64,000 nucleotides of DNA. Source: Defluviimonas aquaemixtae (GTDB taxonomy: Bacteria > Pseudomonadota > Alphaproteobacteria > Rhodobacterales > Rhodobacteraceae). The notes below the pieces were generated by a model. It saw only the letters and a program-made list of their open reading frames with translations, did no database searches and was not told where the DNA came from. The stretch's first letter is position 1. Each line of letters opens with the position of its first letter. Positions 1 through 8,247 of this stretch are shown here, piece by piece. The DNA is taken from the NCBI RefSeq assembly GCF_900302475.1, contig NZ_OMOQ01000006.1:1-64000 (forward strand). Reading direction: 5' to 3'. Both the position numbers and the translations under genes were made by a program.

Positions 1-194
1 GACGAACGCTCGCCGGTGCCGAACGTGTAGCGGACGCTGTCGCTCGAACGCGCCATGTTGCGCTGGGTTTCGATCTCGATGTCCGAGATGCGGTCATCCA
101 GATCCCGGTCGCCGACCAGGGTCTGGGAGAAGGCCGGAGCGGCCAGAGCGAGTGCAACTGCGGTCGCGGAGGTGAATGTCTTGACGGGTCTCAT
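1..194 (-). CDS. Exported protein, N-terminal part (possible DUF481/YdiY-like outer membrane protein)
   Basis: Only the first 64 codons lie in the window; the gene runs off the left edge. Reading leftward from the ATG at 194 gives a signal peptide of about 23 residues (MRPVKTF, then an Ala/Leu-rich core ending PAFSQ), followed by a short acidic/basic segment (GDRDLDDRISDIEIETQ). A GGAAAGGAA ribosome binding site precedes the ATG. The signal peptide plus a short D/E-rich helix resembles the start of DUF481 beta-barrel proteins in this family of bacteria, but that is only a resemblance. The exported nature is clear; the family is not proven from this fragment. Confidence 0.6.
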   Translation of the reverse strand, partial: MRPVKTFTSATAVALALAAPAFSQTLVGDRDLDDRISDIEIETQRNMARSSDSVRYTFGTGERS

Positions 195-393
195 ACGCGT
201 TCCTTTCCAACATGCGCGGCGGGCAACAGCACCCGACGCCGTTTCGGATGACGCTGAAATAGTGGGCCGCGGGTCATTCCGGTATTCCGCCGCGATGCAA
301 CCACCGGGTTCGTGCTATATATGTAACACGAATATTATTTATAGTTACGATGAGCAATGGTTATGCAAACTGAGGATTGGAGAAAAGCCAACC

Positions 394-1293
394 CTACGGC
401 ATGTTTAGATGCCGAAATTCAGCGACCTGCTCGTGCGTTTCTTGGTCCAATCCCGTAACAACCTGAGCGAGAACCCGCTCAGCGGCAGTGGCGATTTGCG
501 GGTCAAGGTCTTCACGCAACACTGTCCAGGCCGGATAGGGGAAGGTCGGCATGTCTGGCACGGGGTACAACTGCCCAGAATCGCAATATCGCTTGGCGTA
601 TCGTGTTGGCAGATAACCGGCGTAATCCCGGCGCGATATGAACTCTGCCGCCATAGCTTCTAGAGAAAACGCCATTCCCTGATTGGAAAGATCAGGTAAG
701 TTCAGACCGTGAAACTGGACGAATTCCGGACCCCAATCAATGAACAGATACCGGCCTTTCAGGTCCGAGCAAACAGGATCTGGCCATGAGGCAAATAGCG
801 CTAGCTCCTCTTGCAAGAGCGGGCGGGCGATCAGGCCCGGTCGAAGCATGGGTGTATACATAAGTGCAATTTGAACGATGCCTTCAGTGAGCATGCGGGT
901 CAGCCTGTCTGTCATGCCGAGCTCTGTTCGCAAAGACAGCTCGGGCATGACGATCCGAAGCCCATCAACCATCCGAAAACCCAGTCGCGGCCACAGCGAA
1001 TATTGCGCGCCGATCGTCAGGCTTTTCTTGAATCCTTCGGGGATGACAACCTGCTGACGCGCCTCCTCCCAGATCTTTAGAATACTGAGCGCGTAATGCT
1101 CGAACTCGGCACCGGCCGGTGTCAGGAAGGCGCCGGCCTTGGAACGTGTGAAGAGCGGTCGACCAAGTATGTCCTCAAGCCGCTGTATCCGTAGGCTGAC
1201 GGCGGATTGCGTGACTTGAAGGCGTTCCGCCGCGCCGCCGAACGAACTAGCTGCCGACACTTCGAGGAACGTCTTGATCAGTGCAATATCCAT
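394..1293 (-). CDS. LysR-family transcriptional regulator
   Basis: 299 aa, the usual LysR length. Residues 3-62 form the N-terminal winged helix-turn-helix (FLEVSAASSFGGAAERL, then QSAVSLRIQRLEDILG and LFTR), and about 90-290 form the periplasmic-binding-protein-like effector domain. The substrate is unknown. LysR genes usually sit divergent to a target, but here the upstream side (1294-1487) leads into an IS3 remnant in the same direction, so the original partner may have been lost. The 3' end faces the promoter region of the exported-protein gene across 199 AT-rich bases. No strong ribosome binding site is visible before the ATG. The family call is secure and the regulon is not inferable. 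Confidence 0.9.
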   Translation of the reverse strand: MDIALIKTFLEVSAASSFGGAAERLQVTQSAVSLRIQRLEDILGRPLFTRSKAGAFLTPAGAEFEHYALSILKIWEEARQQVVIPEGFKKSLTIGAQYSLWPRLGFRMVDGLRIVMPELSLRTELGMTDRLTRMLTEGIVQIALMYTPMLRPGLIARPLLQEELALFASWPDPVCSDLKGRYLFIDWGPEFVQFHGLNLPDLSNQGMAFSLEAMAAEFISRRDYAGYLPTRYAKRYCDSGQLYPVPDMPTFPYPAWTVLREDLDPQIATAAERVLAQVVTGLDQETHEQVAEFRHLNMP

Positions 1294-1487
1294 GCCGCTT
1301 GACTAGGTGATAAATTTGACTTTCACAAACCCGTCACGTGGTCGTCTCAATGAAATAGTTCGAGTTGGACTGATGCCGTCCATCAACTCACCGGGCGATG
1401 CTTCCTCGGGCAGGACCGGACGAGGCTGATCGGTCCGCGCTTGGGCTGACGTGCGGGAGTCTGACCTGCTCACCTGAGAGTTCTCGT

Positions 1488-1649
1488 TTATGAATTAGCT
1501 CTGTTCAGGTTTTGGCCTTCCTTTGACCGTTGGTAGTACTCCCGCGGGGTGAGCCCGTCGAGGCTCGAATGCGGGCGGTGGTGGTTGAAATCGTCGCGCC
1601 ATGCCGCAATCAAGTCGCGGGCATGGCGCAGGGTCGGGAACGGGTGCTC
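1488..1649 (-). pseudogene. IS3-family transposase remnant (C-terminal tail of OrfB)
   Basis: The last 50 or so codons of a larger reading frame match the C-terminal end of IS3-type OrfB transposases: FPTLRHARDLIAAWRDDF, then HHRPHSSLDGLTPREY. The catalytic DDE part is absent, and the frame upstream of about 1650 has no resemblance to a transposase, so this is a truncated relic. A second, closely similar tail lies at 6137-6290 in the opposite orientation; the two share CCCTGCGCCATGCCCGC and CACCCCGCGGGAGTA. Confidence 0.75.
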
Positions 1650-1897
1650 TATCGCCGATGGCTCCTGAAAGTACCGCGGCAACCCTGCCCTTGGTGCGTT
1701 TGCGAGATATAGAAGACCGCGACATCGAGCGACCGCTCTCCCTGAGTGGAGCCGCTCTGTAAGCACCTTGCTGAAACCGTGATCGATCCGCATTTTGCGG
1801 CACTGATCTGTATGTGCAGACCTAGAGCAAGGCCGTCGACTGACAGCGGGCGCTCACCAAAGGCTTCAACGGCCGTTGCGCGAAGTCCTGCCTACGC

Positions 1898-2941
1898 TCA
1901 GATGATTTCGTCTTCGTCGAACAGCAAGTCATCCCCGAGCCCGGCTGTCAGAGTGTCAACGGCTGCCTCGGCGACGTCAGTCGCCTTGACTGTGCCAAGG
2001 TGAAAGATCGCGTCGCCCTCATTCACGATGGGAAGGACGGCGCGGCCGACGATAATACCGTCAGTTGGCGCCGTCATCGTCGTCTCTTTTTCACCAAACG
2101 GGTCTGAAACGGCCGCGAGCGTCTCGCCCGCTGCCACCACATCGCCCTCGGCGCGGAACGTCCTGATCAGGCCGCCCGCCGGCGCGCGGAGCCATTTGCT
2201 CGACATGCACAGCACCGATGTCGGCTTGGTCTTGGCAACACCCTTCGCGGGCAGCATGCCGGTGTGCCGCATCACCCGCAGGATTCCCGCCACTCCCGCG
2301 CGGACGGCCACTTCGTCGAAGCGTAGGCCCTCTCCCGCCTCGTAAAGCAGCATGTCGACATTGCGGTCGCGGGCTGCGCCTCGCAACGAGCCGTCGCGGA
2401 CCTGCGAAGTGAGGATCACGGGCGCTCCAAACACCTTGGCGAGTTCCATCGTCCTGGCGTTGCCTGGCGCGATCCGGATTTGCGGCAGGTTCGTGCGATG
2501 GATGGCTGCGGAATGCAGGTCGATGCCGAGCTCGCACCGGGACACGACATCTGTCAGAAACAGATTTGCCAACCGCGCCGCCAGCGAGCCGCCTGCACTG
2601 CCAGGAAAGCAGCGGTTGAGGTCGCGGCGGTCGGGCAGGTAGCGGGAGTGGTTGAGAAAACCGAAGGTGTTGACGATCGGCACGGCGATCAGGGTGCCGC
2701 GTAGCCCGCCGATGGCAGGCAGCTTCAGAATCCTCCGGAGAATCTCAACTCCAATCACCTCGTCGCCATGGACGCCGGAGCTGATGAACATCACCGGTCC
2801 TTTCTTGCGGCCATGCACCACATGCGCCGACATCGTGACCGGTGTGTGATCCGACAGAACGCTGACTGGCAGATCAACGGTTCGACGCGACCCGGCGGCG
2901 ATCGTCTCGCCCCCGAACGCGAACCCGGCCCGTGTCGCCAT
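1898..2941 (-). CDS. Succinylglutamate desuccinylase/aspartoacylase-family (AstE/AspA-like) zinc deacylase
   Basis: About 347 aa. The M14-like metal site is visible: HGDE near residues 58-61 (GVHGDEVIG), the substrate-binding DRRDLNR stretch, IDLH in GIDLHSAAIHRTN, and a YEAGEG segment that should carry the catalytic glutamate. The C-terminal ~90 residues form the small beta domain typical of this family. Family members cleave N-acyl amino acids or related amides; this one need not act in arginine catabolism, because no other ast genes are nearby. The ATG at 2941 overlaps the rimK stop (TGATG), with an in-frame GTG one codon upstream at 2944. It is the last gene of the mgtE-peptidase-rimK-deacylase operon, which suggests it trims or recycles an amide made by the ligase; that is inference. 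Confidence 0.85.
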   Translation of the reverse strand: MATRAGFAFGGETIAAGSRRTVDLPVSVLSDHTPVTMSAHVVHGRKKGPVMFISSGVHGDEVIGVEILRRILKLPAIGGLRGTLIAVPIVNTFGFLNHSRYLPDRRDLNRCFPGSAGGSLAARLANLFLTDVVSRCELGIDLHSAAIHRTNLPQIRIAPGNARTMELAKVFGAPVILTSQVRDGSLRGAARDRNVDMLLYEAGEGLRFDEVAVRAGVAGILRVMRHTGMLPAKGVAKTKPTSVLCMSSKWLRAPAGGLIRTFRAEGDVVAAGETLAAVSDPFGEKETTMTAPTDGIIVGRAVLPIVNEGDAIFHLGTVKATDVAEAAVDTLTAGLGDDLLFDEDEII

Positions 2942-3846
2942 CACCCCTTGCCTTTCGTCCGCGTCGCACCAAGCTTAGCGTGCCTTTCGAGATGTTCGAT
3001 TATCTTGCCCGCAATGTCGATCCCGGTCGCCTTCTCAACTCCCTCGAGGCCCGGCGAGGAATTAACTTCCATAACGACGGGTCCGTGATTGGAGCGCAGC
3101 ATGTCTACTCCACAGACATTGAGGCCCATTGTCTTGGCGGCGCGGGTCGCGGTCACACGTTCCTCGGGCGTCAACTTGGCGATGCTGGCCGAGCCGCCGC
3201 GATGCAAGTTCGAGCGAAACTCGCCCGGGGCGCCGCTGCGTCTCATCGCGGCCACGACCCTGCCGCCGACGACGAGTGCCCGGATGTCACTGCCGCCCGC
3301 CTCCTTGATGAATTCCTGCACGAGAATGTTGACGCCGGCGCCCCGGAACGCCTCAATCACCGATTTCGCCGAGCGCTCGGTATCGGCAAGGACCACGCCG
3401 ATGCCCTGCGTGCCTTCCAGGAGTTTGATCACCAGCGGCGCGCGGCCGGCGAGCTTCAGCACCTCTTCGGTCTGCTTGGGGTCATGCGCGAAGGTCGTGA
3501 CCGGCAGGCCGATCCCCTCGCGCGCGAGAAGCTGGAGCGAACGTAACTTGTCGCGGCTGCGGCCGATGGCGACGGTTTCGTTCAGCGGATAGACGCCCAT
3601 CATCTCGAACTGGCGCAATACGGCGAGACCATAAAACGTCACAGAGGCCCCGATGCGCGGGATGACCGCATCGTATTTCGGAAGCTTCTCGCCGTTGTAG
3701 TAGATTTCGGGCCGGCGAGACGCGATGTTCATGTAACACCGCAGGGTGTTGATGATGTCGAAGTCGTGGCCTCGCGCTTCGGCCGCCTCTTTCAGGCGTT
3801 GGTGGGAGTAAAGATTAGGATTCCGGGCCAGCATCGCGATCTTCAT
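2941..3846 (-). CDS. rimK: RimK-type ATP-grasp alpha-L-glutamate ligase
   Basis: 301 aa, the length of E. coli RimK, which adds glutamates to the C-terminus of ribosomal protein S6. The preATP-grasp domain spans about 1-90 ([18 protein letters not shown], then [15 protein letters not shown]). The ATP-grasp domain follows, with [13 protein letters not shown], the VQEFI hinge, the [17 protein letters not shown] core and the metal-binding [13 protein letters not shown] near the end. The start overlaps the upstream peptidase gene by ATGA, and its stop overlaps the deacylase start. S6 as substrate is inferred only from the close match to RimK; coupling to a peptidase and a deacylase leaves room for another target. 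Confidence 0.92.
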   Translation of the reverse strand: MKIAMLARNPNLYSHQRLKEAAEARGHDFDIINTLRCYMNIASRRPEIYYNGEKLPKYDAVIPRIGASVTFYGLAVLRQFEMMGVYPLNETVAIGRSRDKLRSLQLLAREGIGLPVTTFAHDPKQTEEVLKLAGRAPLVIKLLEGTQGIGVVLADTERSAKSVIEAFRGAGVNILVQEFIKEAGGSDIRALVVGGRVVAAMRRSGAPGEFRSNLHRGGSASIAKLTPEERVTATRAAKTMGLNVCGVDMLRSNHGPVVMEVNSSPGLEGVEKATGIDIAGKIIEHLERHAKLGATRTKGKG

Positions 3847-4358
3847 GAGCGGTTCCTTTCACGAAGCGTCTCGGTGGGTGGTTCATCGGGGTGACGGGTC
3901 AGGTAGGATCGGCCGCAATCCACCAGCAGGCGATGCCGACGGATCGCCGAGCGTCCGATGATGATCGGAAAGGTCATCTGGGTCCGGTCGGCCAGCGACA
4001 CGTCGATCAGCCAACTTCGGCCGGCGATCTGCAAGGTGGTGCGAATGAAGATCCGCGGCACCGGCACGCCGCTGGTATTCCTGACCTCGCGCTGGTCATG
4101 GACGGGGGCGTGGCAAAGGCCCGGCTTCTTGCGGCCGATGCGCGGCGGCCGGAACTGGACCCAGAGCGCACCGTCCTTCTCGTACGTCTTGACATGGCTT
4201 GCATGCAGCGCCGTTGTCAGCGCGCCGGTGTCGATCTTGGCATGTATCTCGATCAGGCCGAGATCTGGGAGCGTCACGGTCTCGCGCCAGCCGATGACGG
4301 CAAGCTCGGCGCGGGTTTTTCGCTTGCGGGGCGCCTTCGTTGCGGACTTGTCCATCAT
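3843..4358 (-). CDS. RimK-associated retropepsin-like peptidase (RimB-like, 'ATP-dependent zinc protease' family)
   Basis: 171 aa. The key motif is [13 protein letters not shown] near residues 40-52, the D-T-G-A signature of the aspartic-protease-fold family long labelled putative ATP-dependent zinc protease (PF05618), which often accompanies rimK. A basic N-terminal tail ([13 protein letters not shown]) precedes the domain, and [21 protein letters not shown] near the end is the conserved strand-turn around the second half of the barrel. The ATG at 4358 overlaps the mgtE stop (ATGA); the longer upstream extension is mgtE antiframe and not coding. Likely role: cutting glutamyl tails or another amide product of RimK. 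That is inference from family linkage. Confidence 0.85.
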   Translation of the reverse strand: MMDKSATKAPRKRKTRAELAVIGWRETVTLPDLGLIEIHAKIDTGALTTALHASHVKTYEKDGALWVQFRPPRIGRKKPGLCHAPVHDQREVRNTSGVPVPRIFIRTTLQIAGRSWLIDVSLADRTQMTFPIIIGRSAIRRHRLLVDCGRSYLTRHPDEPPTETLRERNRS

Positions 4359-5737
4359 CGCACCAGCAAGGGCATCATCAGGCTGGCGAGGCTCAGCACG
4401 AGGAAGAAACCTGCCATGTCGGTGATCGTGGTCAGGAGCGGACCACTCGCCACCGCCGGGTCCTGGCCAATGCGCTTCAGCATGAGCGGCACGACGCCGC
4501 CGATCGAGACCGCGATCACGGTGTTGAGCGCCAGGGCGAGGCCGATCACCAGTCCAAGCCAGGCGTTTTCCTTCCAGATCCAGGCCACGACGCCGATCAG
4601 GCAGCCGAGCGCCAGACCGTTGATGACGCCGACCGAAGCTTCCTTGACCCAAACCCGGAGCGCATCGGCGGGCCTTACCAGGCCGAGGGCCAGTTCGCGC
4701 ATCGTCACCGCGACGGCCTGGTTGCCCGAACAGCCGCTCATGTCCGACACCATCGGCAGGAAGATTGCGATGGCGATCACCGCAGCGAGCGTTTCCTCGT
4801 AGGCGGCAATCACGCTGGCCGCGATAATGTTGAGGACGATATTGGCCGACAGCCAGGCGAGCCGGCGCCGCGACCTTATTCCAAGCGGCATCGACCGCAA
4901 TTCGTCACCGACGATCCCCTGAAGCTTCAAATTGACGCCCTCGGCCTGTTCCAGGGCCGCCGCATCAACCGCCGACCGCGACAGGGCACCGACGAGCAGC
5001 CCCTGGGCATCGACGACGGGCAAGCCCAGAAACGGGTGTTCGTCGAAGATGTCCTGCAGTTCGAGGAGCGGCGTATCGGTCCTGACCGTCAGCGGCGGCA
5101 CCATGATCGAGGATAGGAGCGCGCCGCGCCTTGCCGTCAGCAGGCCGCGCAGCGAGACGACGCCGACGGGCCTGCCGTCGACGTCGACTATGTAGGGATG
5201 TTGGCCGCGATAGCGTTCGAAATCCTCATCGCCGCTGACGAAGTCACGCAGGACGGCGCCGACGGTGGCGCTGTCGGGGAACGAGAACGCCTCGGCCACC
5301 ATCAGGCCGCCCGCTGTATCATCGTCGTATTCCACGAGCCGGCGGACCTCCGCCGCATCGCCGGCGTCCATCCTGGCGAGGATCGCGTCGGCATCCTCGC
5401 GGTCCAGCTCGCCGATGAGGTCAGCCTGAACGTCCGAATCCAGCTCGTCGATGATTTCGGCCGCACGCGCTGCCGACAGCCGTTCGACAAGATCGGTCGC
5501 CATCGCGTTCGGCGCTTCTTCGATCAACCCGGCGGCGAGCTCCGCCGGCAGGAGCGACAAAACCGCGTCGCGGTCCCCGGCCGCAAGGTTCAACACCTCG
5601 CGCAGCGCATCGCTGAGCGGCAAGGGTTCCAGCAGCGCGGCGATGGCATTGGCATCGCCGGCGTCGACGGCGCCTTTGAGCCGGTCTTCCAAGTCGTCCT
5701 GCCGCTCTGCCAGGTCGATCGGTTCGCCTTGGGCCAT
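4355..5737 (-). CDS. mgtE: MgtE-family magnesium transporter
   Basis: 460 aa with the full MgtE layout: N-terminal helical superhelix about 20-135, two CBS domains about 140-265 that act as the Mg sensor in known MgtE, then five membrane helices about 290-458. The pore motif reads PMVSDMSGCSGNQA where many MgtEs have P...MGGNAGTQ, a recognisable variant. Function: Mg2+ (possibly Co2+) uptake at the inner membrane. First gene of a four-gene operon with ATGA/TGATG overlaps throughout. Only 50 bp separate its start from the divergent 115-aa gene, so there is no room for an untranslated Mg riboswitch unless it overlaps that gene. Confidence 0.95.
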   Translation of the reverse strand: MAQGEPIDLAERQDDLEDRLKGAVDAGDANAIAALLEPLPLSDALREVLNLAAGDRDAVLSLLPAELAAGLIEEAPNAMATDLVERLSAARAAEIIDELDSDVQADLIGELDREDADAILARMDAGDAAEVRRLVEYDDDTAGGLMVAEAFSFPDSATVGAVLRDFVSGDEDFERYRGQHPYIVDVDGRPVGVVSLRGLLTARRGALLSSIMVPPLTVRTDTPLLELQDIFDEHPFLGLPVVDAQGLLVGALSRSAVDAAALEQAEGVNLKLQGIVGDELRSMPLGIRSRRRLAWLSANIVLNIIAASVIAAYEETLAAVIAIAIFLPMVSDMSGCSGNQAVAVTMRELALGLVRPADALRVWVKEASVGVINGLALGCLIGVVAWIWKENAWLGLVIGLALALNTVIAVSIGGVVPLMLKRIGQDPAVASGPLLTTITDMAGFFLVLSLASLMMPLLVR

Positions 5738-5787
5738 GGGTTCCTCCGCAATCTGCCCGGAGCGTAGACTGCAATGTTTTTCTACCT

Positions 5788-6135
5788 ATGGACAAACTAT
5801 TTTTGTCTTTCTACCATTTACCTTCGGCATCGCGGGCATTTGGTGTGAATTCTGAGGCAATCGACAAAACGGCCGACACGCTTGCGGCCATGTATGTCGC
5901 CAGTTTCGGCGGAAAGGCGTCCGGGCGCTACCGGATCGCCCGAAAACTGATCTGCGGGCTGATGGGGCGTCGACGCCTCTATGCCGAGGATGTGCAGGAA
6001 CTGACGCGCGCAGTGTTTGAACGGGGCTATCTTCTGATCGACATGGAAAGTTTCTTCGCGGTGCTCAGTGCGAACGCGTTCGTCAACTACCGCCGCGCCA
6101 ATCGGGATTGCCTCACCAGTAGCGAACGTCAGTGA
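5788..6135 (+). CDS. Hypothetical protein, 115 aa or shorter
   Basis: Reads as a compact, basic, helical protein; I do not recognise a named family. Conserved-looking core: FGGKASGRYRIARKLICGL, RRLYAEDVQEL, then RGYLLIDMESFFAVLSA and NYRR, the style of a small DNA-associated or regulatory protein rather than random frame. A downstream ATG at 5890 (MYVASFGGK) is an alternative start. The first ~25 residues overlap the likely promoter zone of divergent mgtE. The 3' end abuts an IS3 remnant, and the last residues (CLTSSERQ) may be IS-derived. Function unknown. Confidence 0.5.
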   Translation: MDKLFLSFYHLPSASRAFGVNSEAIDKTADTLAAMYVASFGGKASGRYRIARKLICGLMGRRRLYAEDVQELTRAVFERGYLLIDMESFFAVLSANAFVNYRRANRDCLTSSERQ

Positions 6136-6136
6136 C

Positions 6137-6290
6137 GACATTCTCTGCCGGTTCCGCAACGAGCGCCTCAACGAGCACATCTTCCCTACCCTGCGCCATG
6201 CCCGCCATTTCACTACGGCATGGCGCGACGACTACAGCCACCGCCGCCGGCACTCGAGCTTCGATAGGCACACCCCGCGGGAGTATTCGG
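6137..6290 (+). pseudogene. IS3-family transposase remnant, second copy
   Basis: In the frame starting DDILCRFRNERLNEHIF the translation matches the C-terminal end of IS3 OrfB (RNERLNEH, AWRDDYSHRRRHSS, then PREY). It is related in DNA to the remnant at 1488-1649 but points the other way; both contain CCCTGCGCCATGCCCGC. No catalytic residues, no OrfA and no terminal repeats that I can pair. This is a decayed fragment, not a functional element. Confidence 0.75.
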
Positions 6291-6599
6291 CACTATGTAT
6301 CAACCGCTCAGCCATCGCGGGCTTGGTGCGGTTGATACATAATGCTGCAAATAATCGTAGCGGCGGCTCTAAACGGGTTAGTAGTCGGAACAAGACCAAA
6401 TCTAGAGTGAACAACAGCCCTATCCCTCTCTTGCCAAGGGAGAGGCCGAAAGTTCAAATTTCCCCGGCAGCACCATTTGTTCTCCCGACAACCGAACGAT
6501 GTGGGCCCGCGTAGCTTTTACCCTTGCGACCGCGCCTCTATAGTGGCGCGCGACAAGGCGCGGGGTTGAACCTGCGCGGCACATCGGGCAGCCCGCGAC
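6291..6599. other. Non-coding stretch with one perfect inverted repeat
   Basis: About 310 bases between the IS remnant and the GT-like gene. Besides the inverted repeat at 6294-6341 it is relatively AT-rich to about 6420, then returns to normal composition. No convincing gene on either strand. Confidence 0.5.
6294..6341. repeat. Perfect 14-bp inverted repeat, 20-base loop
   Basis: TATGTATCAACCGC (6294-6307) pairs exactly with GCGGTTGATACATA (6328-6341). It sits just past the IS3 remnant. The arms are not GC-rich and no T tract follows, so it is not a typical terminator. It could be an IS end or a protein-binding site. Confidence 0.6.
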
Positions 6600-7586
6600 A
6601 TGGCGAAAATCCAACCCAACGTCTTCTGCATCGCACAGGCGGGCCGCCTGGGATACGAGGCGGTTCTGCTCCTCGCTTCCTTCCGCGCGGCCAATCCCGA
6701 CTTCTCTGGCCGCGTGATCGTCGGCGAACCGCAGCCCGGCCCGCTCTGGACGGGCGACACGCGCCTCGCGCCCGATATCCGCGCGTTGATCGAAGGGTTC
6801 GGAGCCGAAATTCTGCCGTTCGAAAGCCGCCACTTCGGGCAGAATTATCCGTACGGTAACAAGATTGAGGGGCTATCAGTCCTTCCAGCGGGCGAGCCCT
6901 TTGTCTTTTTCGACACCGACACGCTCTTCACCGGGCCGGTCGCCTCGGTCGCGTTCGATTTCGATTGCCCCTCCGCCTCGATGCGGCGAGAGGGCACCTG
7001 GCCGGAGATCGAACTCTACGGACCCGGCTACGGCCAGACCTGGAAGTCGCTTTACGACAAGTTCGGACTCGATTTCGAAAGCACGCTCGACCTCTCGCAG
7101 CCCGATGAATACTGGCAGCGCTACCTCTACTTCAACGCAGGTTGGTTTTTCTACCGCTGCCCGCGCGAATTTGGCGGTCGCTTCCTCGACTACGCGCTCG
7201 CGATCCGAGACGACGCACCCGAAGAACTGGCCTGCCAGAGCCTCGATCCGTGGCTCGACCAGATTGCATTGCCGCTCGTCATCCATTCCTTCGGCGGTGG
7301 CCGCCCGGGACCGGAGCTCGACGGCCTCGACGGCGAGATAAGCTGCCACTACCGGCTCCTGCCGCTGTTATACGCGCGCGAAAGCGACGCCGTCATCGGG
7401 GCGCTGGAGGCGGTGGCGGCGCCCAATCAGATCAAGAAGGTGCTGAAGCAGTACGAGCCGATGAAGAAGCTCGTCTTCCAGAAGAAGGGACACCGGGTCC
7501 GCGCGCTATTCGACCAGAACGACCTGCCGCGCCGGGAACAGGCGATCCGCAACACGATCAAGCGCGCAGGCCTCTGGCTGCGCTGA
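6600..7586 (+). CDS. Glycosyltransferase-like (GT-A fold) hypothetical protein
   Basis: 328 aa, cytoplasmic, no signal peptide. An N-terminal Rossmann-like half (VFCIAQAGRLGYEAVLLLASF) leads to FVFFDTDTLF near residue 103, which looks like the DxD nucleotide-sugar/metal motif of GT-A transferases. FNAGWFFYRC and IHSFGGG further on fit the acceptor side of such folds. A basic C-terminal tail (KKVLKQYEPMKKLVFQKKG) follows. The sugar and acceptor cannot be told. It stands alone: an IS relic lies upstream and a DHFR-fold gene downstream. Confidence 0.7.
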   Translation: MAKIQPNVFCIAQAGRLGYEAVLLLASFRAANPDFSGRVIVGEPQPGPLWTGDTRLAPDIRALIEGFGAEILPFESRHFGQNYPYGNKIEGLSVLPAGEPFVFFDTDTLFTGPVASVAFDFDCPSASMRREGTWPEIELYGPGYGQTWKSLYDKFGLDFESTLDLSQPDEYWQRYLYFNAGWFFYRCPREFGGRFLDYALAIRDDAPEELACQSLDPWLDQIALPLVIHSFGGGRPGPELDGLDGEISCHYRLLPLLYARESDAVIGALEAVAAPNQIKKVLKQYEPMKKLVFQKKGHRVRALFDQNDLPRREQAIRNTIKRAGLWLR

Positions 7587-7676
7587 CGGTCAATGACGTC
7601 AGCGCCTGCCGGCGCCCCCTTGTCCCGCCCCGCCGCGCGCTTAATGTGTGTCAGCACAGCTGATCAGAGGGTCGGA

Positions 7677-8216
7677 ATGACAACCGGGCATGTCTTCATG
7701 GCGATGAGCCTCGACGGGTTCATCGCCCGTGCCGATCACAGTCTGGACTGGCTGCTCAAGCACCAAATTGAGGGCGAAGACCACGGATATGATGCGTTCG
7801 AAGCCAGCGTGGACGGAATCGTCATGGGCAGCGGTTCCTTTCGGGCAGTCCTGAAGTTCGGAGAATGGCCGTATCGGAAACCCGTGATCGTTCTCAGCCA
7901 GTCTCTTTCCGATCGCGATGTACCAAAACACCTGTCCGACCGGGTGACCATATCGCGCAGCACCCCTTCGGACCTGATGCGCGAACGCGGGGCGAGCGGT
8001 TGGAGCCGAGTCTATGTCGACGGCGGTAAGGTGGTGCAGAAGTTTCTCCGCGACGGGCTGGTCGAGGACCTACGGATCACGATCATCCCCATCCTGATCG
8101 GGTCCGGGATCCGGCTCTTCGGTGAGCTTGACCACGATCTCGCTCTGGAACTCGTCGCGGCAAAGCCCTATCCTTCGGGTCTTCTCGGAACGCACTACAA
8201 AGTTTCCAGAAAATGA
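7677..8216 (+). CDS. Dihydrofolate reductase-fold (RibD C-terminal-like) reductase
   Basis: 179 aa. The N-terminus GHVFMAMSLDGFIARAD is the standard start of the DHFR/RibD_C superfamily (YyaP/YwjB-type), and GWSRVYVDGGKVVQKFL followed by ITIIPILIGSGIRLFG is the conserved NADPH-binding and C-terminal beta region. Probably an NAD(P)H-dependent reductase of unknown substrate; not the essential folA product, judging by the family signature. The ATG at 7677 is chosen because the canonical N-terminus begins there, although the frame is open further upstream. The gene stops 32 bases before the HtrA start. Confidence 0.85.
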   Translation: MTTGHVFMAMSLDGFIARADHSLDWLLKHQIEGEDHGYDAFEASVDGIVMGSGSFRAVLKFGEWPYRKPVIVLSQSLSDRDVPKHLSDRVTISRSTPSDLMRERGASGWSRVYVDGGKVVQKFLRDGLVEDLRITIIPILIGSGIRLFGELDHDLALELVAAKPYPSGLLGTHYKVSRK

Positions 8217-8247
8217 TGACCCAGCACTGGAGCGCGCCGAATCCGGC

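Noticed and set aside
1495..1803. Overlapping 102-codon minus frame over the IS3 relic
   Set aside because: Arg/Pro-rich translation without transposase motifs; the IS3 tail is in the other frame.
5738..5787. Magnesium-responsive leader before mgtE
   Set aside because: Only 50 bases to the divergent gene; no structured leader seen.
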